Positions 18,125 through 27,739 of a DNA stretch of 64,000 bases are shown here, one piece after another. This DNA is from an uncultured Tropicimonas sp. Its GTDB lineage: Bacteria; Pseudomonadota; Alphaproteobacteria; Rhodobacterales; Rhodobacteraceae. A model generated the notes under the pieces. The model worked only from the letters and a program-made list of their open reading frames with translations, did not search any database and was not told where the DNA came from. How positions within the stretch are numbered: position 1 is the first letter of the stretch; every line of letters starts with the position of its first letter. Location of the stretch: positions 1 to 64,000 of the forward strand of contig CANMIP010000011.1 of NCBI GenBank assembly GCA_947497945.1. Direction: 5' to 3'. Position numbers and translations under genes: made by a program.

Positions 18125-18153
18125 AAGACGCGGGCTCAGGGGACCCGCTTCTT
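18125..18153 (-). other. Intercistronic hairpin after the ABC permease
   Basis: AAGACGCGGG (18125-18134) and CCCGCTTCTT (18144-18153) pair in 9 of 10 positions across a 9-base loop, just past the permease stop codon on the minus strand. It may weaken read-through from the transporter genes into the SDR genes. Confidence 0.5.
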
Positions 18154-18161
18154 CCTTTCGA

Positions 18162-19151
18162 TCAGCGCCGTTCGCCGCGTCCGATGTAGATGGCCAGCAA
18201 GATGATGAAGCCCTTGATGACGTCCTGCAGGTAGGGGTTGATGCCCACGAGGTTCAGGCCATTGTTCAGGATGCCGAGCAGCACCGCGCCGATCAGCGTG
18301 CCGAAGATCAGCCCGCGCCCACCGGCAATGGAGGTGCCGCCCATGACCACCGCGGCGATGGCATCCAGCTCGAAGCCGACACCGGCATTGGGCTGGCCGC
18401 TCATCAGCCGGCCGGTCAGGATCACGGCGGCGAGCGCGGAGGTCAGCCCGGAGATCGTATAGATCGCGAGCTTGATCCGCTGGGTCTTGACGCCGGAAAG
18501 CCGGGCCGCCGTCTCGTTGCCGCCGATGGAATAGACATGGCGGCCGAAGGCGGTGCGTTCCAGCAGCACCCAGGCGATGCCGTAGATCAGGAACATGATG
18601 ATGACCGGTACGGGAATGCTGCCGATACGGCCGATGCCGAACCAGGAGATCCAGTCGGGAAGTCCGCTGATCGGGTAGCCGCCGGAATAGATCAGGCCGA
18701 GGCCGCGCGCGATTCCCATCGTTGCCAGGGTGACGATGATGGCCGGCATGCGACCCCAGGCCACCAGGGCGCCGTTGAACACACCGAGGCCGAGGCCGAT
18801 CAGCAGGCCGCCGGCCAGGCCAACCGCGCCAGGCATTCCCATATTGACGATCAGGCCCGCGCAGATGGTGCCCGAGAAGGCCATGACCGCGCCGACCGAG
18901 AGGTCGATGCCGCCCGTGAGGATGACGAATGTCATGCCGACCGCGAGAATGCCGTTGATCGACACCTGCCGCAGCACGTTGAGGATGTTGGAAACGCTGA
19001 AGAAGTTCTCGCTGGCAAAGCCCATGAGAACCGAGACCACGATCAGGCCGACCAGCGGAAGGACGAGCGGAGACCGCATCACTTGGCGGAGGTTGATATT
19101 CATTTTCTTGTTGCCCTGCACCGAGGTGCCCAATGTTGTGTCATGCGGCAT
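18162..19151 (-). CDS. Ribose-type sugar ABC transporter permease
   Basis: This 329-residue, strongly hydrophobic protein has about eight to ten membrane helices. It carries the RbsC-family blocks [18 protein letters not shown] and [17 protein letters not shown], and the coupling-helix segment [13 protein letters not shown]. It forms the membrane channel of a CUT2-type importer with the ATPase and binding protein encoded just upstream. Its start overlaps the ATPase end by 11 bases, so the two are translationally coupled. The pentitol enzymes downstream point to ribitol, xylitol or a related pentitol as substrate. Confidence 0.9.
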   Translation of the reverse strand: MPHDTTLGTSVQGNKKMNINLRQVMRSPLVLPLVGLIVVSVLMGFASENFFSVSNILNVLRQVSINGILAVGMTFVILTGGIDLSVGAVMAFSGTICAGLIVNMGMPGAVGLAGGLLIGLGLGVFNGALVAWGRMPAIIVTLATMGIARGLGLIYSGGYPISGLPDWISWFGIGRIGSIPVPVIIMFLIYGIAWVLLERTAFGRHVYSIGGNETAARLSGVKTQRIKLAIYTISGLTSALAAVILTGRLMSGQPNAGVGFELDAIAAVVMGGTSIAGGRGLIFGTLIGAVLLGILNNGLNLVGINPYLQDVIKGFIILLAIYIGRGERR

Positions 19152-20643
19152 TTTCGAGTTTCCCGGTCGTTGAGTAGGTCATGATTTTTTCCGAGGTGAT
19201 GTCGTCCCCTTCGACGGTCGCCACGATGCCACCGCCCCGGAAGACGCAGACCCGGTCGGACATGCCGATGATTTCCGGCAGTTCGGAGGAGATCATGATG
19301 ATGGAACACCCCAGCTCCGTCAGTTTGCGCATGAGCAGATAGATCTCGGCCTTCGCCCCCACGTCGATGCCGCGGGTCGGCTCGTCGAAGATCAGGATGT
19401 CCATGTCGTGGTTCAGCCAGCGGGCCACCACGACCTTCTGCTGATTGCCGCCCGAGAGCGTGTCCAGCCGGTCGTTCGGTCCGTTCGCCTTCACGCTCAC
19501 CTGCGCCATCGCGTCGACCGTGCAGGTCAGCTCCTTCGTCAGATCGATGAAGTAGCGGCCCTTGCGATACTTGCCGTAATTGTTGATCGAGATGTTGCGC
19601 AGGATCGAGAAGCTGGTGATCAGCCCCTGTCCCTTGCGATCCTCGGGCAGCAGCCCGATCCCGGCGGCAAGCGCATCGGCGGGTTCGGCGAAGTTCACCT
19701 CCTGCCCATTGTGCTTCATGCTGCGTTTCGCATGCGAGTGAGCGCCGAGCATGGCCAGGGCGGTTTCGGTCCGGCCGGAGCCGACCAGCCCGGAGAAGCC
19801 GAGGATCTCGCCCTTGCGCAGGTGGAAAGACGACACCGGATCGGCCCGGGAGAGCTGCAGCTCATCGACTTCCAGCGCCAGTTCGGCATCCTCGGGCAGG
19901 GTCGGCTTGTCCGGGAAGCTCTGCTCGATCCGACGGCCCACCATCATTTCGACCAGCCGGTCGTTATCCACATCCGCCGTATCGCAGGTGTTGATATATT
20001 CGCCATCCCGCAGGATGGTGATCCGGTCACAGATCTGGAAGATCTCCTCCAGGTGGTGGGAGATGAAGACGATCGCGACACCCTTGCGGCGCAGCTCGCG
20101 GATCACCTTGAAAAGCTGTTCCACCTCCGTCGGCGTCAGCGTGGCGGTCGGTTCGTCCAGCACAAGGATGCGGGCATCGAGCGACAGCGCCTTGGCAATC
20201 TCGACAAATTGCTGCTCGGCGATCGACAGGCTCGAAACCGGTGCGTTGAGCGGCAGATCGACATCGAGCTGTTGCAGGATTTCATGCGCGCGCTTGCGCA
20301 TTGCCTTGCGGTCCAGCAGGCCCAGACGGTTCGTCAGCTCGCGGGCGAGGAACATGTTCTCGACCGCCGACAGATAGGGAATAAGAGAGAACTCCTGAAA
20401 GACGATGCCGACACCCGCAGCGATGGCCTCGTCGTAATTGGCAAAGGAACGTTCCTTGCCATTGATGTAGATCGTTCCGTCGCTCGCGCCGATGATGCCA
20501 CACAGCACCTTCATCAGGGTCGATTTGCCCGCGCCGTTTTCGCCCAGGAGCGCATGGACCTCGCCGGAGCGTACCTCCAGATCGACGCCATGCAGAACCT
20601 CGACCTTGCCGAAGCTCTTCCTGATCCCGTTCATTTCGAGCAT
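19141..20643 (-). CDS. Ribose-type sugar ABC transporter ATPase (two NBDs)
   Basis: The 500-residue RbsA-like protein has two nucleotide-binding halves. The first has a perfect Walker A (GENGAGKST, residues about 34-42), a degenerate signature (SSLSIAEQQ) and Walker B ([10 protein letters not shown]). The second half has a degenerate Walker A region (GLVGSGRTE) and an intact signature and Walker B ([18 protein letters not shown]), as is usual for this family. It energises sugar uptake with the adjoining permease. It starts 74 bases after the binding-protein gene, with a hairpin in the gap. Confidence 0.92.
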   Translation of the reverse strand: MLEMNGIRKSFGKVEVLHGVDLEVRSGEVHALLGENGAGKSTLMKVLCGIIGASDGTIYINGKERSFANYDEAIAAGVGIVFQEFSLIPYLSAVENMFLARELTNRLGLLDRKAMRKRAHEILQQLDVDLPLNAPVSSLSIAEQQFVEIAKALSLDARILVLDEPTATLTPTEVEQLFKVIRELRRKGVAIVFISHHLEEIFQICDRITILRDGEYINTCDTADVDNDRLVEMMVGRRIEQSFPDKPTLPEDAELALEVDELQLSRADPVSSFHLRKGEILGFSGLVGSGRTETALAMLGAHSHAKRSMKHNGQEVNFAEPADALAAGIGLLPEDRKGQGLITSFSILRNISINNYGKYRKGRYFIDLTKELTCTVDAMAQVSVKANGPNDRLDTLSGGNQQKVVVARWLNHDMDILIFDEPTRGIDVGAKAEIYLLMRKLTELGCSIIMISSELPEIIGMSDRVCVFRGGGIVATVEGDDITSEKIMTYSTTGKLENAA

Positions 20644-20678
20644 GGTGTTCCCCGCACGTTTGAGAGAAGGAGGCCACC

Positions 20679-20697
20679 CCCGCCACAGGATGGCGGG
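20679..20697 (-). other. Intercistronic hairpin between binding protein and ATPase
   Basis: The arms CCCGCCA (20679-20685) and TGGCGGG (20691-20697) pair perfectly over a 5-base loop directly after the binding-protein stop codon. Such structures commonly stabilise the 5-prime part of transporter mRNAs and so give more binding protein than ATPase. Confidence 0.6.
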
Positions 20698-20717
20698 AGC
20701 AGCCAGGGAGGAGTCCG

Positions 20718-21629
20718 TTACCAGGAGAAGCCTTCGGCGTTCTCGGCATCCACCACCATCACGTCGATCGGCACTTCAGCCGGAACCACGCGGGCGCCCC
20801 AGAGCTGGGCCAGCGCCATGCCGAGGCCGACGCGCACCTGGTCGCGCGGGAACTGCGCGGTGCTCTCGATGAAGGGCGTGCCCTTGGCGATGGCTGCCAC
20901 GGCTTCCGGCGCACCGTCGACCGAGGTCAGCAGGATGTCGCGGCCCGAACCCTGAATGGCGGCCAGCGCGCCCATGGCGCCACCGTCGTTCACGGAGAAG
21001 ATGCCCTTCAGGTTCGGGTGGGCCTGGATCATGTTCTCGACCACGCCGAGGGCGACCGAACGGTCCTGACGACCATTCTGCATGTCGACCAACTCGATGC
21101 TCGGGAACTCTTCCAGGGCGGCCTTGCAGCCTTCGACCCGCTGCAGGATCGGAACGACCGGGATACCGTCGAGGATCGCGACTTCCCCTTCGCCACCCAT
21201 TTTGTCGCCCATATACTTGCAGGACATGTAGCCGGCATCGCGGTTCTTGGAGCCGACGAAGGTGTCGACCGGGCCGTTGGCATTGGCGTCCACGGCGACG
21301 ACGATGACGCCGGCATCCTTGGCCATCTTCACGGCGGTTTCGATACCGGCGCTGTCGGTCGGGTTCACGAGCAGGATGTCGATATTCTGCTGCAGCATGT
21401 CTTCGACGTCGGAGATCTGCTTGGCAACGTCATGGCCGGCATCGGTGATGACCAGCTCGGCGCCCAGCATCTCGGCGGCCTCTTGCAGGGCTTCCTGCAT
21501 GGAGACGAAATAGGGGTTGTTCATCTCCTGGAACGTCATGCCGATTTTCAATCCGTCGGCAGCGGCAAAGGCTGTCGAAGCGGCGACGCACAAGGCGGCG
21601 GCGGAGACGGTTTTCATGAGGTTCTTCAT
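20718..21629 (-). CDS. Ribose-type sugar ABC transporter substrate-binding protein
   Basis: The 303-residue protein has a Sec signal peptide ([23 protein letters not shown] minus its last residues, cleavage near residue 23) and the two-lobed PBP1 fold of RbsB-type proteins. Typical segments are [36 protein letters not shown] and [12 protein letters not shown]. It captures the transported sugar or pentitol in the periplasm. The start at 21629 gives a proper signal peptide with GGGAGGAAC just upstream. It is the first gene of the transporter operon, 96 bases after the AraC regulator gene. Confidence 0.9.
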   Translation of the reverse strand: MKNLMKTVSAAALCVAASTAFAAADGLKIGMTFQEMNNPYFVSMQEALQEAAEMLGAELVITDAGHDVAKQISDVEDMLQQNIDILLVNPTDSAGIETAVKMAKDAGVIVVAVDANANGPVDTFVGSKNRDAGYMSCKYMGDKMGGEGEVAILDGIPVVPILQRVEGCKAALEEFPSIELVDMQNGRQDRSVALGVVENMIQAHPNLKGIFSVNDGGAMGALAAIQGSGRDILLTSVDGAPEAVAAIAKGTPFIESTAQFPRDQVRVGLGMALAQLWGARVVPAEVPIDVMVVDAENAEGFSW

Positions 21630-21725
21630 TGGGTTCCTCCCGTTGCTGAAGATAGTCAAAGCTCACCCGTTCGCGGCATCCTCCTGATTCCGCGTCGGGG
21701 TGTTTCGTTGGGTTTTCGAAGGGGG

Positions 21726-22610
21726 TTATCCGGTCATTTTCACCACGTCGTTCGCCGCGAACACGGAGCGAAACTGTGATGGAGACATCCCTTTCAGTTT
21801 GAGAAAGTGGCGGTTGAAGTTCGACAGGTTCGAGAACCCGACGTCGAAACAGATATCGGCGACCCGGAGCTCCGGATCGGACAGGAGGATCTGGCAGGCC
21901 AGGTCGATGCGCAGCTGGTTCTTGTAGCGCACAAGCGTCAAGCCTGTGTGGCGCTTGAACGAGCGCGAGAAACTGCTGGTGCTCTGGCCCGTCAACTCTG
22001 CCAGTTCGGCCTCGCTGACATGCTCGGTCAGGTTCTCCCGCAGATGCGCGATGGCGCGGTTGATCCCGGTGTCATCGCCTGTTGCCATGTTGAGCTGGAA
22101 ACTGAGGCTGGCGAGGATCTGCGGCTCCGGCGCCGCGATCAGCCTGTCGACGATCTCGCAAAACAGCGCCATCCGCTTGACACCGCTGGCCTCGATCAAG
22201 GCGCCGAAGATCGGCTCGATGTCCTTGCCCGTCTTCTCGTCGAACAGCAATCCGCGGCGGCTGCGTTCCAGCAGCGGGCGAAAGCTCTGCATTTCCGGGA
22301 TCGCTTCCAGGGCGCCGTCGATGAACTCTTCGGAGAACTGGATGACCCGGCTCCGACGCGTCTCGATCACTCCTTCGGGGACATTGCTGATCCAGTTCTG
22401 CGGCAGGTTCGGCCCCGTCATCACAAGTTGGCCGGGTTCGAAATGTCCGATGTGGTCTCCGATATAGAACTTGCCCGTTGTCGCCACGACCAGGTGGATC
22501 TCGAATTCGGGATGGTAGTGCCAGCGCACGGTGCGGAACGGGTACCCATGCTGCCACGCGGCAAAGGACTCGCCCTTCCGAATATGCACAAGTTCCAGAT
22601 CTGGTTGCAC
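21726..22610 (-). CDS. AraC-family transcriptional regulator
   Basis: The 294-residue protein has an N-terminal cupin sensor domain (HYHPEFEIHLV near residue 30) and a C-terminal pair of helix-turn-helix motifs (VSEAELAELTGQSTSSFSRS and the block VADICFDVGFSNLSNFNRHF). The start is a GTG at 22610, supported by GGGAGG five bases upstream. It lies between the xylulokinase terminator and the binding-protein gene, on the same strand. It is the obvious candidate regulator of the pentitol genes, probably activating in response to the imported polyol. The operator cannot be told from this sequence. Confidence 0.88.
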   Translation of the reverse strand: MQPDLELVHIRKGESFAAWQHGYPFRTVRWHYHPEFEIHLVVATTGKFYIGDHIGHFEPGQLVMTGPNLPQNWISNVPEGVIETRRSRVIQFSEEFIDGALEAIPEMQSFRPLLERSRRGLLFDEKTGKDIEPIFGALIEASGVKRMALFCEIVDRLIAAPEPQILASLSFQLNMATGDDTGINRAIAHLRENLTEHVSEAELAELTGQSTSSFSRSFKRHTGLTLVRYKNQLRIDLACQILLSDPELRVADICFDVGFSNLSNFNRHFLKLKGMSPSQFRSVFAANDVVKMTG

Positions 22611-23003
22611 GGATGCCTCCCTTCCGCCGAAAGCGGCTCGACCTCCTCGTCGAATTGCCTGCCTGGCGTCCCGTGATTGTTACCAGAGAGCAGGCAGCAG
22701 GCTCCACGCCTGCCCGGATGAATTTGTGATACGTTTTTGACCGGGTTTTGCCGATTTCTGCAGACCTGAGCGCGCTACACCTCTGGGATTTGGCGCGCAA
22801 GCCCTTCAGAATACGAGACGTTGTCGCAGGGTAAGCGGCGTCGACCGAGTCGGACCGCAGGGGCCGAAGCGGAAGCCTTCCAGGGGAAGGAAGGGGGAGC
22901 GACTCCCGGCTGCGACAAAAGGAAAGGGGGCGAAGAATCGCCCCCTCATAAACCACTTCTTCACCTCGATCATGGAGCCTGCCACGCGACGCGCCTGGCG
23001 CTC
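22611..23003. other. Intergenic region before the AraC gene
   Basis: This 393-base gap holds the promoter region of the AraC gene on its left and the terminator of the xylulokinase operon near 22.93 kb. A stretch around 22680-22760 is unusually AT-rich for the window (TGAATTTGTGATACGTTTTTG) and may hold the promoter and operator. No coding signal was seen. Confidence 0.5.
22922..22945 (-). terminator. Terminator of the dehydrogenase-xylB operon
   Basis: On the minus strand an 8-bp stem GGGGGCGA / TCGCCCCC with a TTCT loop is followed by TTTCCTTTTG. It lies 58 bases past the xylulokinase stop codon and has the features of a rho-independent terminator. Confidence 0.8.
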
Positions 23004-24461
23004 TCAGCGTCCGGATTGCCAGGCCGCGAGGTCGCCGTAGCTCTTGCGGTATAGCTCATGGAAAGGCGCATATTGCGCCGCCAGATCCGCGTCCGGCGCG
23101 ATCTCGCGATCCGCGTTTGGCGGCGCGAAGACAGCGGCCGAGATATCGCCCGTCGCGCAGGCTGCAGCCAGTTTCGCGGCGCCAAACGCCGCTCCGAAGT
23201 CACCATCCACCGGTTTCAACAGCGTCAAACCGGTTATCGCGGCCATGATGCTAAGCCATTGATCCGACCGTGCGCCCCCACCCACGGCATAGGCGGCCTC
23301 GATCTCCGTGCCCGCCAGGCGCAGCGCGCGAACGCAGTCGGCAAAGGCCATGGAGACGCCTTCCATCGTTGCCTGCACCAGATCGGGGAGTTGCGTGACC
23401 CGGCGCAGGCCCAGATAGGCACCGGTCGCGTCCGGGTTGTTGTGGGGCGTCCGCTCCCCCGAGAGATATGGGAGGAATCCCAGGCCGGAGGGAGCCTCGA
23501 TTCGCGCCGGCAGGAGCGATGCCAGATTGGCGGGGGTCCGTCCGGAGATTTCCGACAGCCAGCTCAGGCTGTCCGTCGCAGAAAGTATCACCCCCATTTG
23601 GTGCCAGACATCTGGCAGTGCATGACAAAAAGCGTGCACCGCTTCGTCCGTATTCGGCGCGTATCGATCCGTCACCGCGAAGAGAACCCCCGAGGTGCCA
23701 AGCGACAGGAAACCCGTCCCCGGGGCGGTCACGCCCATCCCGCAAGCTGTCGCGGCGTTGTCTCCACCACCGCCCGCAACGGGGACGCGCGGCACGCCCC
23801 ATGTCTCGGCCAGCTCGGCCCGGAGAATGCCCGATACGTCAGAGCCCTCGACCAGCGCCGGCATTGCCTCCCGCGTCAGGCCCGTGGCTTCGAGCAAGGC
23901 ATCCGACCACTGCCTGTTCGCAACGTCGAGCCACAGCGTTCCGGCGGCGTCCGACATCTCCGCGACATGCTCACCTGTCAGCCAGAGGCGCACGAAATCT
24001 TTCGGCAGCAAGACCTTGGCCGTCTTCTCGAAGATCTCTGGCTCGTTCTCGGCGACCCAGAGCAGCTTTGGCGCAGTGAACCCGGCCATGACGATATTGC
24101 CGCCAATGCCGCGGAAATCGGCACGGGTTTCGAGGTCGAGGCATTGCTGGCCCGACCGCCCGTCATTCCACATGATGCAAGGGCGCAGCGGGGTGTCTGA
24201 CGCATCCAGAAGCGTTGCCCCGTGCATGTGCCCCGACAGGCCAATCGCCTGGAGTTTCGCCAGAGCGTCGCCATGTGCGCCGGCGATTTCGGCAATCGCC
24301 GCCTCGCAAGCCGCAATCCAGTCCTGCGGATCCTGCTCCGACCAGCCGGGATGCGGCCGCGAGACCGTGAGCGGTGCCTGCGCAACGGCAATCGTGGCAA
24401 ATGCTTCGTCAACCAGCATCGCCTTCACACCCGACGTGCCGATGTCCAACCCGAGAAACAT
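23004..24461 (-). CDS. xylB: Xylulokinase
   Basis: The 485-residue FGGY kinase starts MFLGLDIGTSGVKAMLVDE and has the xylulokinase substrate block GLSGHMHGATLLD, followed by CIMWNDGRS. The catalytic region is AGGGGDNAATACGMG, and the adenosine-binding VGGGARSDQW lies near the C-terminus. It phosphorylates D-xylulose to xylulose-5-phosphate, feeding the pentose phosphate pathway. AAGGAGAGG precedes the start. It lies 21 bases after the xylitol-type dehydrogenase gene, so the pair converts xylitol through D-xylulose to xylulose-5-phosphate. Confidence 0.93.
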   Translation of the reverse strand: MFLGLDIGTSGVKAMLVDEAFATIAVAQAPLTVSRPHPGWSEQDPQDWIAACEAAIAEIAGAHGDALAKLQAIGLSGHMHGATLLDASDTPLRPCIMWNDGRSGQQCLDLETRADFRGIGGNIVMAGFTAPKLLWVAENEPEIFEKTAKVLLPKDFVRLWLTGEHVAEMSDAAGTLWLDVANRQWSDALLEATGLTREAMPALVEGSDVSGILRAELAETWGVPRVPVAGGGGDNAATACGMGVTAPGTGFLSLGTSGVLFAVTDRYAPNTDEAVHAFCHALPDVWHQMGVILSATDSLSWLSEISGRTPANLASLLPARIEAPSGLGFLPYLSGERTPHNNPDATGAYLGLRRVTQLPDLVQATMEGVSMAFADCVRALRLAGTEIEAAYAVGGGARSDQWLSIMAAITGLTLLKPVDGDFGAAFGAAKLAAACATGDISAAVFAPPNADREIAPDADLAAQYAPFHELYRKSYGDLAAWQSGR

Positions 24462-24482
24462 GAGGCTACCTCTCCTTTTCCG

Positions 24483-25526
24483 TCACGCCGCCGGCATTTC
24501 GATCTGGATCTTCACATCCGTCGGGCGGCCTTCGGCGGCACGGTCGAAGGCGGCGATGCTCTGTTCGAAAGGCAGGGTCTCGGAAATCAGCGGCTTGAGG
24601 TTCACCTTTCCCGCGCCGATCAGCGCGATGGCCCGATCGTAGATATTGGCATAGCGGAACACGGTTTCGAGGCGGGCTTCCTTGGCCTGGAGCGACACAA
24701 CGTCCATCGGCACCGGTTCGACCGGCATTCCGACGAGTACGACGGCCCCACCGGGGCGCACAAGAGACGGCACATCAAGAAGGGCCGGAGCAGCCCCGGA
24801 GCATTCGAAGACCACATCCGCGCCCCAGCCATCCGTCGCTTCGGCAATCGCCTGTGCGACCGGCTGCTCGGTGATGTTGATGGTCTCGATCCCGTCATAG
24901 GCGCCGATAATGTCCAGCTTGGGCTGGGCAAGGTCGGCGACATAGACCTTGGCACAGCCACCGGCCAGGGCGGCCAGTGCCGTCATCATCCCGATCGGGC
25001 CCGCCCCGACGACAACGCCGATGTCTCCGGGCTGGATGCGTGCGCGCAGGGCGCTCTGCATGCCGATAGCGAAGGGTTCGACCATCGCGCCTTCGGCGAA
25101 GGAAACGGATTTCGGGAGCTTGTAGGTATAGGCGGCCGGGTGCACCACCTCCGGTGTCAGGCAGCCATGCACCGGCGGGGTCGCCCAGAAGGTCACGGCG
25201 GGATCGACATTGTAGATGCCTAGCTTGGACGCGCGGGAGGTCGGGTTCGGCACGCCCGGCTCCATGCAGACGCGGTCGCCAGGTCTCAGGCCAATTACGG
25301 CCTTTCCGACTTCCACCACAACACCTGCGGCTTCGTGCCCGAGGATCATCGGCTCCGTGACGACAAACGGCCCGATCTTGCCATGGGTGTAGTAGTGCAC
25401 ATCCGATCCGCAGACACCGACGGTCCGGAGGGCGATCTTCACGTCCTCGTCCCCAAGCTCCAATGCCACCGGGAAGTCCCGAAGGGACAGTTTGCCCTTC
25501 TCCTCAAGTACAAGCGCCTTTGCCAC
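24483..25526 (-). CDS. Zinc-dependent polyol (xylitol-type) dehydrogenase
   Basis: This is a 347-residue medium-chain dehydrogenase. Zinc-site residues are visible in [10 protein letters not shown] and GHEAAG, with the CMEPGVP segment after them, and the NAD-binding motif VGAGPIGMM is near residue 175. Sequence and length fit sorbitol/xylitol dehydrogenases that oxidise xylitol to D-xylulose. The start is taken as the GTG at 25526 (reading [13 protein letters not shown]), preceded by GAGGAAA at suitable distance. The longer in-frame extension to 25706 has no family similarity. It is the first gene of a two-gene unit with xylB. Confidence 0.87.
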   Translation of the reverse strand: MAKALVLEEKGKLSLRDFPVALELGDEDVKIALRTVGVCGSDVHYYTHGKIGPFVVTEPMILGHEAAGVVVEVGKAVIGLRPGDRVCMEPGVPNPTSRASKLGIYNVDPAVTFWATPPVHGCLTPEVVHPAAYTYKLPKSVSFAEGAMVEPFAIGMQSALRARIQPGDIGVVVGAGPIGMMTALAALAGGCAKVYVADLAQPKLDIIGAYDGIETINITEQPVAQAIAEATDGWGADVVFECSGAAPALLDVPSLVRPGGAVVLVGMPVEPVPMDVVSLQAKEARLETVFRYANIYDRAIALIGAGKVNLKPLISETLPFEQSIAAFDRAAEGRPTDVKIQIEMPAA

Positions 25527-26233
25527 TGCTGTTTCCTCGTTTTCCTTTGCCCGTTTTCCGGCCGCGGGAGGCGGGAGGATCCTGCGCAGTTGCACAAGAG
25601 TTGGGCGTTCTGTCGAAACGAAGAAGAAGAGTTGCAGCTTGTAAACACGGCTGTTGAGCTGTGAGCATTTCAGTTTCCCGGGCGGCCAAAAAAGTATCGA
25701 CCGCAATCGCGCACCGACACAGGCGCGTGGAACGCGCTGTCCGATAGCGCCATCAACCCGCTGTTGAAGAGCATGCTAGGGATGGCCGAAACGAATCAGT
25801 GTGTTTCCTGGTTGCCCAGGGCCGGTTTTCCTTGATTGGCTCGGAAATCATGGCCGCTCGCAGCGGACGGCCGCCGCCAGCCCTTCCTGACCGGCGTGGC
25901 GAAAGCAGCGCTCGAAAACCTGCAAGGCGTTGCCCTCTCGGTTCTTTTGGCATGTACGCTTGAGTGAAAACTATTGATCGGTGCGCGAGCCTGTTTTCGA
26001 ACCTACTCGGATTGAAGGGCTTCCCGACGTGTTTCGCGGTGTGAAGACACCCTCGACATATGCGGTAACCTCCGCTCGAATGCGCAATCCCGACATGTCC
26101 CTGCCAGTCTCAACTGCGCTCCTGGGCGAGCGTCGCAGCCCATGCTTGAGCCCGTGGTTCGGGCACTTATACGACTTGATTTCGACCGGGGCCGGTTCCA
26201 ACATGCCGGAAGACCATCTGGAAACTCCCTGCC
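25527..26233. other. 707-base noncoding stretch
   Basis: This divergent region between the polyol dehydrogenase and the SGNH hydrolase holds both promoters. Around 25590-25700 the base composition is less GC-rich than in the neighbouring genes, as expected for a promoter. Short open frames in the rest show no recognisable protein, hairpin terminator or repeat, so I call nothing further in it. Confidence 0.4.
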
Positions 26234-26872
26234 ATGCTTCAAACTCTCCTGTGCTTTGGCGACAGCAATACGCACGGCACCCAGCCGATCACGTCTCCGA
26301 CGGCGCGCGCGCGTTATGATGCAACGATCCGCTGGCCGCGTGTCGCACTTACGGAACTCGGCACCGGCTGGGAGTTGGTCGAGGAAGGCCTGCCCGGAAG
26401 AACCGCGCAGTTCGAAGACCCGATCATGGGGGCGTTCATGGACGGGCGGCCCGGTCTCAGAATCGCATTGCAAAGCCATGGGCCGATTGACGTCATGACG
26501 CTGATGCTTGGCACGAACGATGTCAAAACCCGCTTCGGCGCGACGGCGGAAAAGGTAACCGCGGGTATTGCCGGGCTCATCGACATCGCGCTTGGCGAGG
26601 ACATGCAGACAAGGCATGGCGGGTTCAGGACGCTGCTGATCTCTCCGCCGCCCGTGAAGGAAATTGGCCTGATCTCCGGTGAGTTCTTTGGCGGCAGGGA
26701 CGTCTCAAAAGCGCTTGCTCCGCTCTACTCGGATCTGGCCAAGGCCCGCGGCATCGGCTTTCTCGATGCCGGGCAGGTTGTGGAAGTGAGCGACGTGGAC
26801 GGTGTGCATTACGAGGCCGACGCCCATATTGCGCTTGGCCATGCCGTCGCGGAGGCAGTGGCCGCGTTGTGA
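26234..26872 (+). CDS. SGNH/GDSL-family esterase
   Basis: The 212-residue protein has the GDSL-like block LCFGDSNTHGTQP at residues 5-17 with the catalytic serine, the glycine of block II, GTND in block III (LMLGTNDVK) and a C-terminal DGVHYEADAH with the catalytic Asp/His pair. It therefore belongs to the SGNH hydrolases, which act on lipid or carbohydrate esters. It has no signal peptide and should be cytoplasmic. Its stop codon overlaps a GTG of the next gene (GTGA), coupling it to the AIG1-like membrane protein. Confidence 0.88.
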   Translation: MLQTLLCFGDSNTHGTQPITSPTARARYDATIRWPRVALTELGTGWELVEEGLPGRTAQFEDPIMGAFMDGRPGLRIALQSHGPIDVMTLMLGTNDVKTRFGATAEKVTAGIAGLIDIALGEDMQTRHGGFRTLLISPPPVKEIGLISGEFFGGRDVSKALAPLYSDLAKARGIGFLDAGQVVEVSDVDGVHYEADAHIALGHAVAEAVAAL

Positions 26873-27567
26873 GAGATCCGAGCCAGGAAACCATGACCCC
26901 ATTCTCTGGCGCCGTCGTCACCTATCGTTGGATCACGTTCCTGCTCGCGCTTGGCTATGTCGCCTACCAGATCTGGACCGGCGACTGGTCGAATCCCGGC
27001 GGCCCACTGCGATTCCTGACGATCTGGGCATTGGTCCTTTCTGCTTTCTCGGCCTGGAGAATGCTCTCGATCAGCCTCCAGCGGACGGAACAACGGCACG
27101 AAGTACCGGCCATGACGGCTGCCGTGTTCAACATCATGGTCGTCTATCTCTATTGGAAGCTGTTCCTGATCGACCCGGCATTGGTCAACGGCAACGGGCC
27201 GGTGATCTGGCACCAGGAATACTACCTGCACGCGGTCGGACCGGCTCTCCAACTGATGGATGCCGTGTTCATCGGGCAGGTCTTTCGCCGTGTCTGGCGC
27301 GGTGCCGTGGCGCTGCTGGTGTTGGTGCCGGTCTATGTTCTCTGGGCAGAGCTTTTCGTTCAGACCTTCAACGACACGCCCGCCGGAAGCGTGACCTCCG
27401 GCCTGCCCTATCCGTTTCTCAACAACATGGAAGGGCCGGATCGGGCAGTTTTCTACATCCTTTACGGCGGGATCGCCTTGGCGATCCTCACGACACTCAG
27501 CGGGGTCGGGTGGGCTGCCAGGCGCCTTGGCGTGGCGGTTCGAAGCGAAGATCGTGCTCGAAAATGA
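26869..27567 (+). CDS. FAR-17a/AIG1-like integral membrane protein
   Basis: This protein of up to 232 residues has about six membrane helices and little else. The spacing of several blocks matches eukaryotic AIG1/ADTRP lipid hydrolases: RFLTIW (Thr51), HQEYYLHAVGP (His121), VYVLWAELFV and LPYPFLNNMEGPDRAVFY. In those proteins the equivalent threonine and histidine cleave fatty-acid esters of hydroxy fatty acids. The start is either the GTG at 26869, which overlaps the SGNH stop, or the ATG at 26893. Pairing with an SGNH esterase suggests a shared lipid-ester substrate; that is inference. Confidence 0.7.
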   Translation: MRDPSQETMTPFSGAVVTYRWITFLLALGYVAYQIWTGDWSNPGGPLRFLTIWALVLSAFSAWRMLSISLQRTEQRHEVPAMTAAVFNIMVVYLYWKLFLIDPALVNGNGPVIWHQEYYLHAVGPALQLMDAVFIGQVFRRVWRGAVALLVLVPVYVLWAELFVQTFNDTPAGSVTSGLPYPFLNNMEGPDRAVFYILYGGIALAILTTLSGVGWAARRLGVAVRSEDRARK

Positions 27568-27739
27568 CCGATACCATCTGCTTTGGCTTCGGGGATCCTC
27601 GGCCCTGATGTATTCCGAAGCTTTTCCGAGGCGATGAACCCCATTGTCGCGGTTGCCCGCCACAGGCATGGCTTGAAGCGCAGTTGCATTTCCTGTCGGA
27701 ATTGTGCCGAGTCCCTTTCTTCACGCGAGATCCTTGAAA

